5,387 nucleotides of DNA from contig JADYYU010000161.1 of assembly GCA_020853515.1 (NCBI GenBank), positions 1 to 5,387 on the forward strand, in the 5' to 3' direction. A model generated the notes under the pieces. That model did no database searches and had not been told where the DNA came from. It saw only the letters and a list, made by a program, of their open reading frames with translations. The stretch comes from Chitinophagaceae bacterium. GTDB lineage: Bacteria; Bacteroidota; Bacteroidia; Chitinophagales; Chitinophagaceae. Position numbers and translations under genes: made by a program. Below, piece by piece: positions 1-5,387 of this stretch. How positions within the stretch are numbered: position 1 is the stretch's first letter; each line of letters starts with the position of its first letter.

Positions 1-759
1 AAAGGCGTCCGGCTGCACGTATCCGGTGGCCTGCTTTTGCAGTTTATCATCCCCTACTGCACTGGCAGCACTGAGGGCTTCTTCAATATCGCCTTCTTCA
101 AGGGTGTGATTCATTTGTTGTGTATAGTGTGCCCATACGCCCGCCAGAAAATCAGCTTGCAATTCAAGCGCCACTGATAAACGATTACCGCCAATTTCGT
201 CGGTGCGCGATTGCATTTTGCGCATTTGCGCTGTAGTACCCAGCAAATTCTGAATATGATGGGCTACCTCATGTGAAATGACATAGGCAAAGGCAAAATC
301 GCCATTAGCGCCCAATTTTTGGGTAAGTTCATTAAAAAAATAGAGCGACAAATAGATTTTTTGGTCGGCGGGGCAATAAAAGGGACCTGTTTGTGCATTG
401 GCCATGCCGCAAGGCGACTCGGTTTCATCATCAAAAATCACCATTTTAGGCATTACATATTGCATTCCGTTTTCTGCAAATATCTTGGTCCACACATTTT
501 CATTGTCTTCCAGGGTCACTGCTGCAAAAGATTTCAGATCTTTTTCTTCCTGCGTTTCGGCAGTTCTGCTGCTCCTTTCTTCCGTCTGTGGCCCGGAACT
601 TGTAAAATCGCTGAGTAATTGCTGGGGGTCTTTGCCCATCAGCAAACCTATGATGAGCAATATCACTGCAAGGCCTCCACCGCCTGCAGCCACCCGTTTA
701 CCACTGACTCCGCGTCTGTCTTCTATATTGTCACTTTCCTGACGACCCTGCCATTTCAT
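1..759 (-). CDS. YpfJ-type neutral zinc metallopeptidase, C-terminus cut by window edge
   Basis: This is a putative membrane-anchored zinc protease of the family that includes E. coli YpfJ (Pfam Zn_peptidase, PF04228). Its physiological substrate is not established to my knowledge. The frame stays open to position 1 and gives 253 residues. Family members are usually about 285-290 residues, so some 30-40 C-terminal residues are missing. The start at 757-759 is supported by the opening MKWQGRQESDNIEDRRG, which matches the family's typical N-terminus. A glycine-rich stretch and one hydrophobic segment follow at about residues 25-42. A charged, low-complexity linker spans about 52-75. The catalytic domain has a cysteine pair (C117, C129), the zinc-binding HEVAH motif at 163-167, and ELQADFLAGVWA at 199-210, where E199 is the likely third zinc ligand. 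The key zinc-site residues are therefore intact. The gene is divergent from the lipoprotein gene at 830, with 70 bases between them. Family assignment is confident; function in the cell is not. Confidence 0.93.
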   Translation of the reverse strand, partial: MKWQGRQESDNIEDRRGVSGKRVAAGGGGLAVILLIIGLLMGKDPQQLLSDFTSSGPQTEERSSRTAETQEEKDLKSFAAVTLEDNENVWTKIFAENGMQYVMPKMVIFDDETESPCGMANAQTGPFYCPADQKIYLSLYFFNELTQKLGANGDFAFAYVISHEVAHHIQNLLGTTAQMRKMQSRTDEIGGNRLSVALELQADFLAGVWAHYTQQMNHTLEEGDIEEALSAASAVGDDKLQKQATGYVQPDAF

Positions 760-807
760 ACTTTTATATTTTTATAAATTCAAAGAAACAAAATTTCACG
801 AACAATT

Positions 808-815
808 CAAAAATA
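808..815 (-). promoter_or_regulatory. Possible -7 box for the metallopeptidase gene
   Basis: On the minus strand this reads TATTTTTG, a full match to the Bacteroidota -7 consensus TAnnTTTG. It lies about 50 bases upstream of the start codon at 759. The nearest TTG that could act as a -33 element is about 26 bases further upstream, longer than the usual spacing, so the call is tentative. The surrounding DNA is AT-rich, which makes chance matches likely. I saw no convincing box for the divergent lipoprotein gene. Confidence 0.25.
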
Positions 816-829
816 CCTATCTTGCTGAT

Positions 830-1294
830 ATGAAAGTTGCTCAAATTAAGTTCACGGTACTGATATATATTTTTACGATGACTACACTGGCGGCTTGCCA
901 AAAAAATGAACAGGCCGACCTTATTAAGGAATATATTTATACCGGCATACAGGTCGGTCACTTCGACAGTAAAACGAAAAATATGAATCAGCAGTTTCAG
1001 TATCGAATCTGGGACTCGGCCTATCAGGATCAAATGAAAGTCAGAATCAATATCACCCGAAAGCTGATCACCTTCATTTTTAACAAAAGCACCCATGTTG
1101 CCTCGCCGGATACCACCTCCTTTGTAACCACAATACAGCATAATAATTACTCTATTCCGCTGGGTTACAGGGTACGCTATGATTTTCGGTTTGAAAATGA
1201 TTCCCTATTTGCCGAGTATTTCAATCTGGATGGGCTGACGGATACTTTTTATGTCAACAAGCGCCTGCGATTTTCAGGACGCAGGCTTCAGTGA
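830..1294 (+). CDS. Small lipoprotein of unknown function
   Basis: I do not recognise this 154-residue protein. The N-terminus is a lipoprotein signal: a lysine at residues 2 and 7, a hydrophobic core at about 8-21, and a LAAC lipobox with the lipidated cysteine at C23. The mature protein would be about 132 residues, anchored in a membrane by its lipid. The residues after the cysteine are QKNEQ, with one lysine and one glutamate, a weak resemblance at best to the acidic export signal of Bacteroidota surface lipoproteins. The mature part is rich in Tyr, Phe and alternating polar/hydrophobic residues, for example NYSIPLGYRVRYDFRFENDS at about 105-124, which suggests a beta-rich fold (inference). 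There is no further cysteine and no catalytic motif I can name. The ATG at 830 places the signal peptide correctly. No Shine-Dalgarno sequence is visible, as usual in this phylum. It is the only plus-strand gene here and converges on the VanZ-like gene. Confidence 0.8.
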   Translation: MKVAQIKFTVLIYIFTMTTLAACQKNEQADLIKEYIYTGIQVGHFDSKTKNMNQQFQYRIWDSAYQDQMKVRINITRKLITFIFNKSTHVASPDTTSFVTTIQHNNYSIPLGYRVRYDFRFENDSLFAEYFNLDGLTDTFYVNKRLRFSGRRLQ

Positions 1295-1443
1295 GCAGCA
1301 GACCCGCTTAATACCTGAAATTCTTCATCATCACACAAAATGTCCACGGTTTCAATTTCAAGCCGGAACCACGGTGCTGAATTTGGTATTGTGCCGGGAT
1401 TGCGGGCGAAACGGAGCATACAGAAAATCAAATAACAGTTTTA

Positions 1444-1818
1444 CTATTTTCTACCCCACTTCATCAATCCCAAACCCCCTAAGGCCCCTGCGGTATCGGC
1501 TACGCCATCCCATACGTCAAAACTGCGACCGGCTACACAGTAAAGTTGATAGTATTCAAGGCCAAATCCGTAAAAAACAGACAACAGGATAATCAGTAAT
1601 ACAGAATTGACAGATTTATTGCTCAGCAGATACCATAGCACAAAAAATCCAGTGAAGAAAGCAAAGTGAACCACCTTATCAAAATTGTCAAACAATCCAA
1701 GTTTGGGTATTTCCCTTCCGGGCATTGAACAACCAATGAATATGACTAAGGTCCACACAATGGCTAAGCAAACTGTTAGTTTTTTCCGGCTTTCAAAAAA
1801 GGAAATGAGTTGGCGCAT
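1444..1818 (-). CDS. VanZ-like family membrane protein
   Basis: This is a 124-residue integral membrane protein of the VanZ-like family (PF04892). VanZ itself gives low-level teicoplanin resistance in enterococci, but most chromosomal relatives have no defined role, so no resistance function should be assumed. About four hydrophobic segments are visible, at roughly residues 14-30, 49-65, 71-86 and 105-117. The family's polar signature residues sit where expected: FDKVVHF at 46-52 (D47, K48, H51), LEYYQ at 87-91 (E88, Q91) and GRSFDVWDGVAD at 97-108 (R98, D101, D104). Most relatives have an asparagine where this protein has D108. The gene ends with two adjacent in-frame stops, TAG at 1444-1446 then TAA at 1441-1443. 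It lies 136 bases downstream of gcvH on the same strand. A terminator-like hairpin ends 12 bases before its ATG, and no ribosome-binding site is visible. It therefore depends on readthrough from gcvH or on a promoter I cannot identify. Confidence 0.9.
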   Translation of the reverse strand: MRQLISFFESRKKLTVCLAIVWTLVIFIGCSMPGREIPKLGLFDNFDKVVHFAFFTGFFVLWYLLSNKSVNSVLLIILLSVFYGFGLEYYQLYCVAGRSFDVWDGVADTAGALGGLGLMKWGRK

Positions 1819-1830
1819 GTTGTAAAAGTA

Positions 1831-1859
1831 AAAAGTCCGCTCATACCGAACGGACTTTT
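1831..1859 (-). terminator. Intrinsic terminator-like hairpin downstream of gcvH
   Basis: AAAAGTCCG (1831-1839) and CGGACTTTT (1851-1859) form a perfect 9-bp inverted repeat around an 11-base loop. On the minus-strand transcript the stem is followed by further U-rich sequence (UAC then UUUU), the form of an intrinsic terminator for gcvH mRNA. The plus strand is A/T-rich on both flanks too, but no gene on that strand ends here, so gcvH is the likely client. The hairpin ends only 12 bases before the VanZ-like start codon, so it also occupies that gene's leader. Confidence 0.7.
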
Positions 1860-1881
1860 AATATAAATTTATGTTTAGTGT

Positions 1882-1895
1882 TCCGCCTCGGCGGA
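1882..1895. repeat. GC-rich palindrome between gcvH and the VanZ-like gene
   Basis: TCCGCC-TC-GGCGGA is a near-perfect 14-base palindrome that would fold as a five-pair GC stem with a CTCG loop. It is clearly richer in GC than the AT-rich sequence immediately to its left. No T-tract follows on either strand, so it is not an obvious terminator by itself. It lies between the heptamer array and the terminator hairpin and may be one part of the same dispersed intergenic element (inference). Confidence 0.5.
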
Positions 1896-1898
1896 CCT

Positions 1899-1954
1899 AC
1901 TGCCTATTGCGTACTGCCAACTGCGTACTGTCAACTGCGTACTGTCAACTGCTC
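1899..1954. repeat. Eight tandem heptamers abutting the gcvH stop codon
   Basis: Reading the plus strand, the 56 bases split without gaps into ACTGCCT, ATTGCGT, ACTGCCA, ACTGCGT, ACTGTCA, ACTGCGT, ACTGTCA and ACTGCTC. Units 2, 4 and 6 end in GCGT while units 3, 5 and 7 end in CCA or TCA, so the array has a 14-base higher-order period. The last unit touches the complement of the gcvH stop codon (1955-1957). On the minus strand the array contains TTGACA twice and TTGGCA once. I recall similar ACTGCCA-type heptamer runs in intergenic DNA of other Bacteroidota, but could not check this. Confidence 0.85.
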
Positions 1955-2335
1955 CTAAGCTCCTATCAAGGCCTTATAAGCATCTGCATCCAGCAGTTCT
2001 GAAGTATCGGCACCATCGGCGATCGTAACTTTTACCATCCAGCCTTCGCCATACGGATCAGAGTTTACAGCTTCCGGATTTGATTCTAATCCCGGATTCA
2101 CTTCTGCGATCGTACCGTTTAAAGGTAAAAACAGGTCAGAAACAGTTTTAACGGCTTCTACAGTTCCAAAAATGTCGCCGGCTTTCAGCTCGTTACCCAC
2201 GGTATTGATATCTACAAATACAATATCGCCTAATTCGCTTTGCGCAAAGTCTGTAACGCCTACAGTGGCTGTGTTTCCTTCAATACGTACCCATTCGTGA
2301 TCGCTGGTGTATTTTAATTCTGCTGGAATGTTCAT
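1955..2335 (-). CDS. gcvH: Glycine cleavage system H protein
   Basis: GcvH is the cytosolic lipoyl carrier of the glycine cleavage system. Its lipoyl arm takes the aminomethyl group from glycine decarboxylase (GcvP), presents it to GcvT, and is reoxidised by dihydrolipoamide dehydrogenase. The 126 residues match the usual full length. The family's opening block is present (YTSDHEWVRIEG at 9-20), and the lipoylation motif GTVEAVKTVSDLFLP spans 57-71 with K63 as the lipoyl-lysine. The conserved EVNPGLESNPEAVNSDPYGEGW region follows at 78-99. All key features are intact. The ATG at 2333-2335 follows an A/T-rich leader without a Shine-Dalgarno sequence, and the protein start aligns with family N-termini. 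No gcvT, gcvP or lipoate gene is in the window, so its partners must be encoded elsewhere. Tandem heptamers begin directly at its stop codon, followed by a terminator-like hairpin. Confidence 0.98.
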   Translation of the reverse strand: MNIPAELKYTSDHEWVRIEGNTATVGVTDFAQSELGDIVFVDINTVGNELKAGDIFGTVEAVKTVSDLFLPLNGTIAEVNPGLESNPEAVNSDPYGEGWMVKVTIADGADTSELLDADAYKALIGA

Positions 2336-2391
2336 AATTAATTTTAAATTTTAAATGTTAGATGTAGAATACGGTGATTTTTTTCGCACTG

Positions 2392-2422
2392 TAAATATAA
2401 TTTTAAAATTTAAAAATCACAA
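2392..2422 (-). promoter_or_regulatory. Candidate gcvH promoter (-33 TTG, -7 TATATTTA)
   Basis: On the minus strand a TTG (complement of 2420-2422) is followed after 20 bases by TATATTTA (complement of 2392-2399), which fits TAnnTTTG except for the last base. Both the spacing and the distance to the gcvH start (about 57 bases) suit a Bacteroidota promoter. The 100-base gap between the DUF5606 gene and gcvH leaves room for an independent start. The region is very AT-rich, so the match could be chance. Confidence 0.4.
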
Positions 2423-2435
2423 TGCATAATTACAA

Positions 2436-2888
2436 TTAAGCCTTTTCTTCCTGCGCGGCCACTTCTTCAGTGCTTACGTCATCGGCAGCAGCAGGAGCCT
2501 CTACAGTCAGTAAATCCATTCTGTTCAGGATGCCAAACCACTTGATCATTTTTTTCATATCACTCACATACACGCGGTCTTTATCATATTCGGGAAATAA
2601 AGTAGCAAAGGTTTTGGAAATGGTTTTGTTATCTGCCTTGCTTACATCCATGTTTTCTACTTCAGCTTCATGCAGTTTAAAACTCTGAAACACTTCAAAC
2701 AGACGCACATTCTCACCCATCGTAAATACTTCAATACTGTCGAGCGGAGTTACATTGTGTGAACGGGCAGCCACAAATTTTGTGGTATTGTCATCCAGAT
2801 TTTTCACAATTGCGCCGTCACTTTTGGTCGATAATAATTGATACAATCCGCTCAAACCCGAAATGGCAACCAGTTCATTATATTTCAT
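2436..2888 (-). CDS. DUF5606-type conserved Bacteroidota protein
   Basis: This 150-residue protein resembles the DUF5606 family, which I know only from Bacteroidota and which has no established function. The N-terminal part (about 1-60) has the typical opening MKYNELVAISGLSGLYQLLS, then a short segment around KFVAARSHNVTPLDSIEVFT (37-56) that looks like a small beta-barrel-like fold (inference). The central block at about 92-123, including LFPEYDKDRVYVSDMKKMIKWFGIL, is the family's most recognisable stretch and probably corresponds to the second domain often annotated DUF6852. The tail from about 130 is Ala/Glu-rich and probably disordered. There is no signal peptide or membrane segment, so it should be cytosolic. 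The start at 2886-2888 sits about 27 bases behind a perfect -7 box, which supports both start and gene. It follows the CotH-domain gene by 80 bases and precedes gcvH by 100 bases, all on the same strand. Confidence 0.88.
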   Translation of the reverse strand: MKYNELVAISGLSGLYQLLSTKSDGAIVKNLDDNTTKFVAARSHNVTPLDSIEVFTMGENVRLFEVFQSFKLHEAEVENMDVSKADNKTISKTFATLFPEYDKDRVYVSDMKKMIKWFGILNRMDLLTVEAPAAADDVSTEEVAAQEEKA

Positions 2889-2914
2889 ACGTTTCTGCTA
2901 TTTTTTTAGTGTCG

Positions 2915-2922
2915 CAAATTTA
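2915..2922 (-). promoter_or_regulatory. Candidate -7 box for the DUF5606-type gene
   Basis: The minus strand reads TAAATTTG, a perfect match to TAnnTTTG, followed by GCGACAC and an A/T-rich leader to the ATG at 2888. Transcription would begin roughly 20 bases before the start codon. I see no clear TTG at the -33 position; the upstream DNA is an A/T run. The box lies in the 80-base gap behind the CotH-domain gene, so the DUF5606-type gene probably has its own promoter. Confidence 0.45.
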
Positions 2923-2968
2923 ATTTCTATTTTAAAAATAAAAATTTGTTTTTCTGATAAAAAAGACT

Positions 2969-5387
2969 TTACAATTTATTGATCTTTTGTCTGTAAACCC
3001 GTCCGTCACATTCCACTTTTATCAGATATACACCGGCACTGTAGGTGACCATTGGCAGTTCGATCTCATACTGTGAGTGGTAGTGCCGGTTAAAGATGGT
3101 TTTACCTGTCATGTCGGTTATTTCAATTTGAATTTGCTGTTTCAGCTCATTGTTGAAATTGATATGCAGCACATCATTGGCCGGATTGGGATACAAGCTG
3201 ATATATTCCTGTTCCTGCGACAGCATGCCGGAGCCACCGCAAGGATAAATATTTTTGGCTCCCGGAGTACCGGTACTGCAGGAGCGGTCCCAGCTTGTGG
3301 CTTTATTTAAATTGCCAACAGAATCGATCAGTTGTAATGAATAGCCGCCGCCGTTTGGTAATGTACTGTAAGGCGCGACAGATAAATAGCAAACCGATTG
3401 AAAAACCCGGCCTGTATTATCAAACAATTTCACCACGTCTTTGGTACTGCTCAAACCAAAAGAAACCGGCCCGTATGAATTGGGGACTGATGGATAAAGC
3501 GACTGAAACTTGATCAGGTCGTTGTAAACGGTTACGTAGCCATAAGGGGGTATATAGCTTCCGAAAGCAAAGGTGTATGCATTGTTATTCTTATCGGTAA
3601 TTTTCCAGCCGGCCAGATTAATTGCCGCATTGGTTTTGGTATGAATTTCGATCCAGTCGCCGGCATCTGCTGTGGGTGAGGAATTATAATTGATCTCGTT
3701 GATCAAAGGATTTTCAACGCAGTTGCTAAATGCAGTGCCGGGCGAACCGCCCATGCAGCCATCAAACCAAGATGATTGCAAATTTGGATCTGCTCCCACC
3801 GAAACGAGCTCCATAGTACGGCCATGTCCATCTGCGGTACAAGGCCAGCCTGTAGAGTCGCTGTAAGTCATCGCAATAGCTGTAGAACCAATATGGGTGA
3901 ATAAGCTAATCGTCTCTCCGTTATTGCTGAATTCAAAAGGGATGGGGCCCATCACATTGGTGACAGCCGGAAACTGCTGCGCAAATTTCACCATATTATT
4001 GGCAAACACCATGTAGCCATTGGCCGGTAACACCGTATTGGCCGGTACTGTATAACGCAATCCGATATGTGAATCCTGTAGTTGCCAGCCGGAGATATTC
4101 ACGGCCTGATTGGTGTTGTTATGAATCTCTACCCAGTCGCCTGCACTGCGGGTGCTGTCGCTGTTATAATTCAATTCAGAAAACTCAATGGCATTGACTG
4201 GGGGCATCACCAACGGCGTGTTGCAGGTGCCCGGTAAGTTATTGTCGAGCCATAAAATACGGTCGCGGTAAAACTGCTTATAACGTTCGATCTCGCCGGC
4301 CCAGGTTACCGGAATAGGTCCGTTTTCCGGAGTACCCACATTGATACCCAGTGTTGGCCAACGCACATAATGTCTGGCCTGAGCCTGATTCAGGTAATTA
4401 GCCATCGAGTCGATATAATGAAACATACGGACCGTGTCAAGAGCGTACGCGCGCATAATCTGATAACGGCATTTAACACTGTTGGCAAATACAGGATCCT
4501 GATTCATACGCTTCCACCAGAATAAAATGGGCACATCCTGACTGCAGGGGTCGGTGGTATGAAAATAACCGGACAGATCGTTGGGAATCCAGGGGGAATA
4601 TTTCAGTGCCCAGTCGAAATCCCAAACAGGACCGGCAACAATTTTTTTATTTCTGTCTTTATGAAAATACATACTTTTTTTAAATCCATCTCCGTTCAGC
4701 GCGACTTCATTGATGAGCAAATAATCGATAAATGATTTTTCGTCAATATATTTTCTGAAGCCGGTTACCGGGTTTGCAAAGTTGGCACCCAATAACGCCG
4801 TTTCAAAACTGTCGACATAACTTTTCAGATAGTTACCCTGCTGTGCAGAAATGTCATTAGGCTCGGGATAATAATATTGAAACTGCAGTGGAGTCCCCGG
4901 ACAGTTAGGGTCTGTCCATTGTGAATCCCAGCCGGCAGCGCTGTAATCATGTTTAAAAATATAACCGCCGGTTACCATCGGTGGGGTGTTGTCTGCTGCG
5001 GTCAATTTTTCTACGATCACACGGTTATCGTCTACTTTGATTTTTTCACACAAAAAATACATACCCATGTACTCCCCATTAATGATTACTTCACAATGCT
5101 GGGTACGAGTCGCATATTCGCCGCTGATGCGGGCCATATCGAATGTGAACGTGTTGCGCAAAAAGGTTTTGTCGTTATAAGTTGCCTGTAGTATCCAGTC
5201 GTTTTCCTTGGGCATGCCCAGCAGCGAAACATTGGTATCATTACCCAATACACCATTGTAGGTTTCAAGTAAATAAGGTTTTTGCGGAAGACTTTGCGAA
5301 TAGGCACCGCGCCCTTCAATACCGATCATACCCTGATACTGCGGCGCATCGGTCACATTATTGATCTGCCCGAAGCCATTATAAATG
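2969..5387 (-). CDS. Secreted CotH-kinase/lamin-tail protein with T9SS sorting domain, N-terminus outside window
   Basis: The frame is open to the right edge, giving 805 visible residues counted from codon 5384-5386. The real start and signal peptide lie beyond the window. Residues 1 to about 385 are a CotH-kinase domain (PF08757). It shows IGIEGRGAYSQ at 21-31, GMPKENDWIL at 57-66, the EKIK block at 114-117, NGDGFKKSMYFHKDR at 231-245 with D233, and GPVWDFDWAL at 252-261 with D256 and D258. The acidic positions expected for nucleotide-metal binding are therefore kept. Bacillus CotH is an atypical protein kinase for spore-coat proteins; the substrate here is unknown. Two lamin-tail domains (PF00932) follow at about 400-555 and 559-710. 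They are diverged copies of each other, each with GDWxEIH and a GSPGT/GTPGA ending. Residues about 729-805 are a type A T9SS sorting domain: YPNPANDVLHINF, then GVYLIKV and a basic end. The protein is thus expected outside the cell or on its surface. Presumably only the signal peptide and a short N-terminal stretch are missing (inference). Confidence 0.93.
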   Translation of the reverse strand, partial: IYNGFGQINNVTDAPQYQGMIGIEGRGAYSQSLPQKPYLLETYNGVLGNDTNVSLLGMPKENDWILQATYNDKTFLRNTFTFDMARISGEYATRTQHCEVIINGEYMGMYFLCEKIKVDDNRVIVEKLTAADNTPPMVTGGYIFKHDYSAAGWDSQWTDPNCPGTPLQFQYYYPEPNDISAQQGNYLKSYVDSFETALLGANFANPVTGFRKYIDEKSFIDYLLINEVALNGDGFKKSMYFHKDRNKKIVAGPVWDFDWALKYSPWIPNDLSGYFHTTDPCSQDVPILFWWKRMNQDPVFANSVKCRYQIMRAYALDTVRMFHYIDSMANYLNQAQARHYVRWPTLGINVGTPENGPIPVTWAGEIERYKQFYRDRILWLDNNLPGTCNTPLVMPPVNAIEFSELNYNSDSTRSAGDWVEIHNNTNQAVNISGWQLQDSHIGLRYTVPANTVLPANGYMVFANNMVKFAQQFPAVTNVMGPIPFEFSNNGETISLFTHIGSTAIAMTYSDSTGWPCTADGHGRTMELVSVGADPNLQSSWFDGCMGGSPGTAFSNCVENPLINEINYNSSPTADAGDWIEIHTKTNAAINLAGWKITDKNNNAYTFAFGSYIPPYGYVTVYNDLIKFQSLYPSVPNSYGPVSFGLSSTKDVVKLFDNTGRVFQSVCYLSVAPYSTLPNGGGYSLQLIDSVGNLNKATSWDRSCSTGTPGAKNIYPCGGSGMLSQEQEYISLYPNPANDVLHINFNNELKQQIQIEITDMTGKTIFNRHYHSQYEIELPMVTYSAGVYLIKVECDGRVYRQKINKL

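Noticed and set aside
398..742. Plus-strand open frame of 114 codons
   Set aside because: It is antisense to the metallopeptidase, whose HEVAH motif and family N-terminus are clear. The plus-strand product is low-complexity and Ser/Pro-rich with no recognisable domain.
764..1141. Minus-strand open frame of 125 codons
   Set aside because: It lies opposite the lipoprotein gene, which has a clean signal peptide and lipobox. The antisense product has no recognisable features.
1263..1286. GCCTGCG/CGCAGGC inverted repeat at the end of the lipoprotein gene
   Set aside because: The 7-bp stem lies inside the coding sequence, has a 10-base loop and no T-tract after it, so it is not convincing as a terminator.
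1340..1435. Plus-strand 31-codon frame in the convergent gap
   Set aside because: It is short, opposite the slightly better minus-strand 43-codon frame, and shows no signal for expression or recognisable motif.
1251..1592. Plus-strand open frame of 113 codons spanning the lipoprotein end and the VanZ-like gene
   Set aside because: It overlaps two better-supported genes in other frames and its product shows no domain.
2923..2968. Terminator for the CotH-domain gene
   Set aside because: Only A/T-rich runs without a GC-containing stem are present after the stop codon, so no hairpin terminator can be supported.
4641..4681. Two runs of seven T (A on the coding strand) in the CotH domain as possible slippage sites
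   Set aside because: Similar seven-base runs occur elsewhere in the window (for example 334-340 in the metallopeptidase). The reading frame is intact and they encode ordinary Lys-Lys pairs, so there is no sign of phase variation.
5354..5356. GTG as the start codon of the CotH-domain gene
   Set aside because: The frame continues upstream to the window edge with residues IYNGFGQINN, which fit the CotH domain. The GTG is an internal valine codon, and a start here would leave no signal peptide for a T9SS protein.

Overview
The window reads as chromosomal DNA from a member of the Bacteroidota, outside the very AT-rich lineages. The evidence is a type IX secretion (T9SS) C-terminal sorting domain on a large secreted protein, a DUF5606-type protein known to me only from this phylum, A/T-rich leaders without Shine-Dalgarno sequences, and upstream boxes resembling the Bacteroidota -7 consensus TAnnTTTG. 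I cannot name the genus.

Layout, left to right. Positions 1-759 (minus) hold most of a membrane-anchored zinc metallopeptidase of the YpfJ type, with its C-terminus cut by the window edge. Divergent from it, 830-1294 (plus) encodes a small lipoprotein I do not recognise; it is the only plus-strand gene. After a 149-base convergent gap come genes that all read on the minus strand: a VanZ-like small membrane protein (1444-1818), the glycine cleavage H protein gcvH (1955-2335), a DUF5606-type protein (2436-2888) and a large secreted protein (2969 to the right edge). The last one carries a CotH-kinase domain, two lamin-tail domains and a T9SS sorting domain, and its N-terminus lies outside the window.

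Transcription of the minus-strand block runs from right to left. Candidate promoter boxes precede the DUF5606 gene and gcvH, so these appear to be separate or only partly coupled units. The 136 bases between gcvH and the VanZ gene are the most structured non-coding stretch: eight tandem heptamers touching the gcvH stop codon, a GC-rich palindrome, and a terminator-like hairpin ending 12 bases before the VanZ start.

The genes do not form one pathway: glycine catabolism, a membrane peptidase, a VanZ-like protein and a secreted putative kinase sit side by side. I see no phage, IS, CRISPR, tRNA or rRNA. I found no clearly new multi-gene system. The points most worth checking are the repeat and hairpin element behind gcvH, and the secreted CotH/lamin-tail protein.
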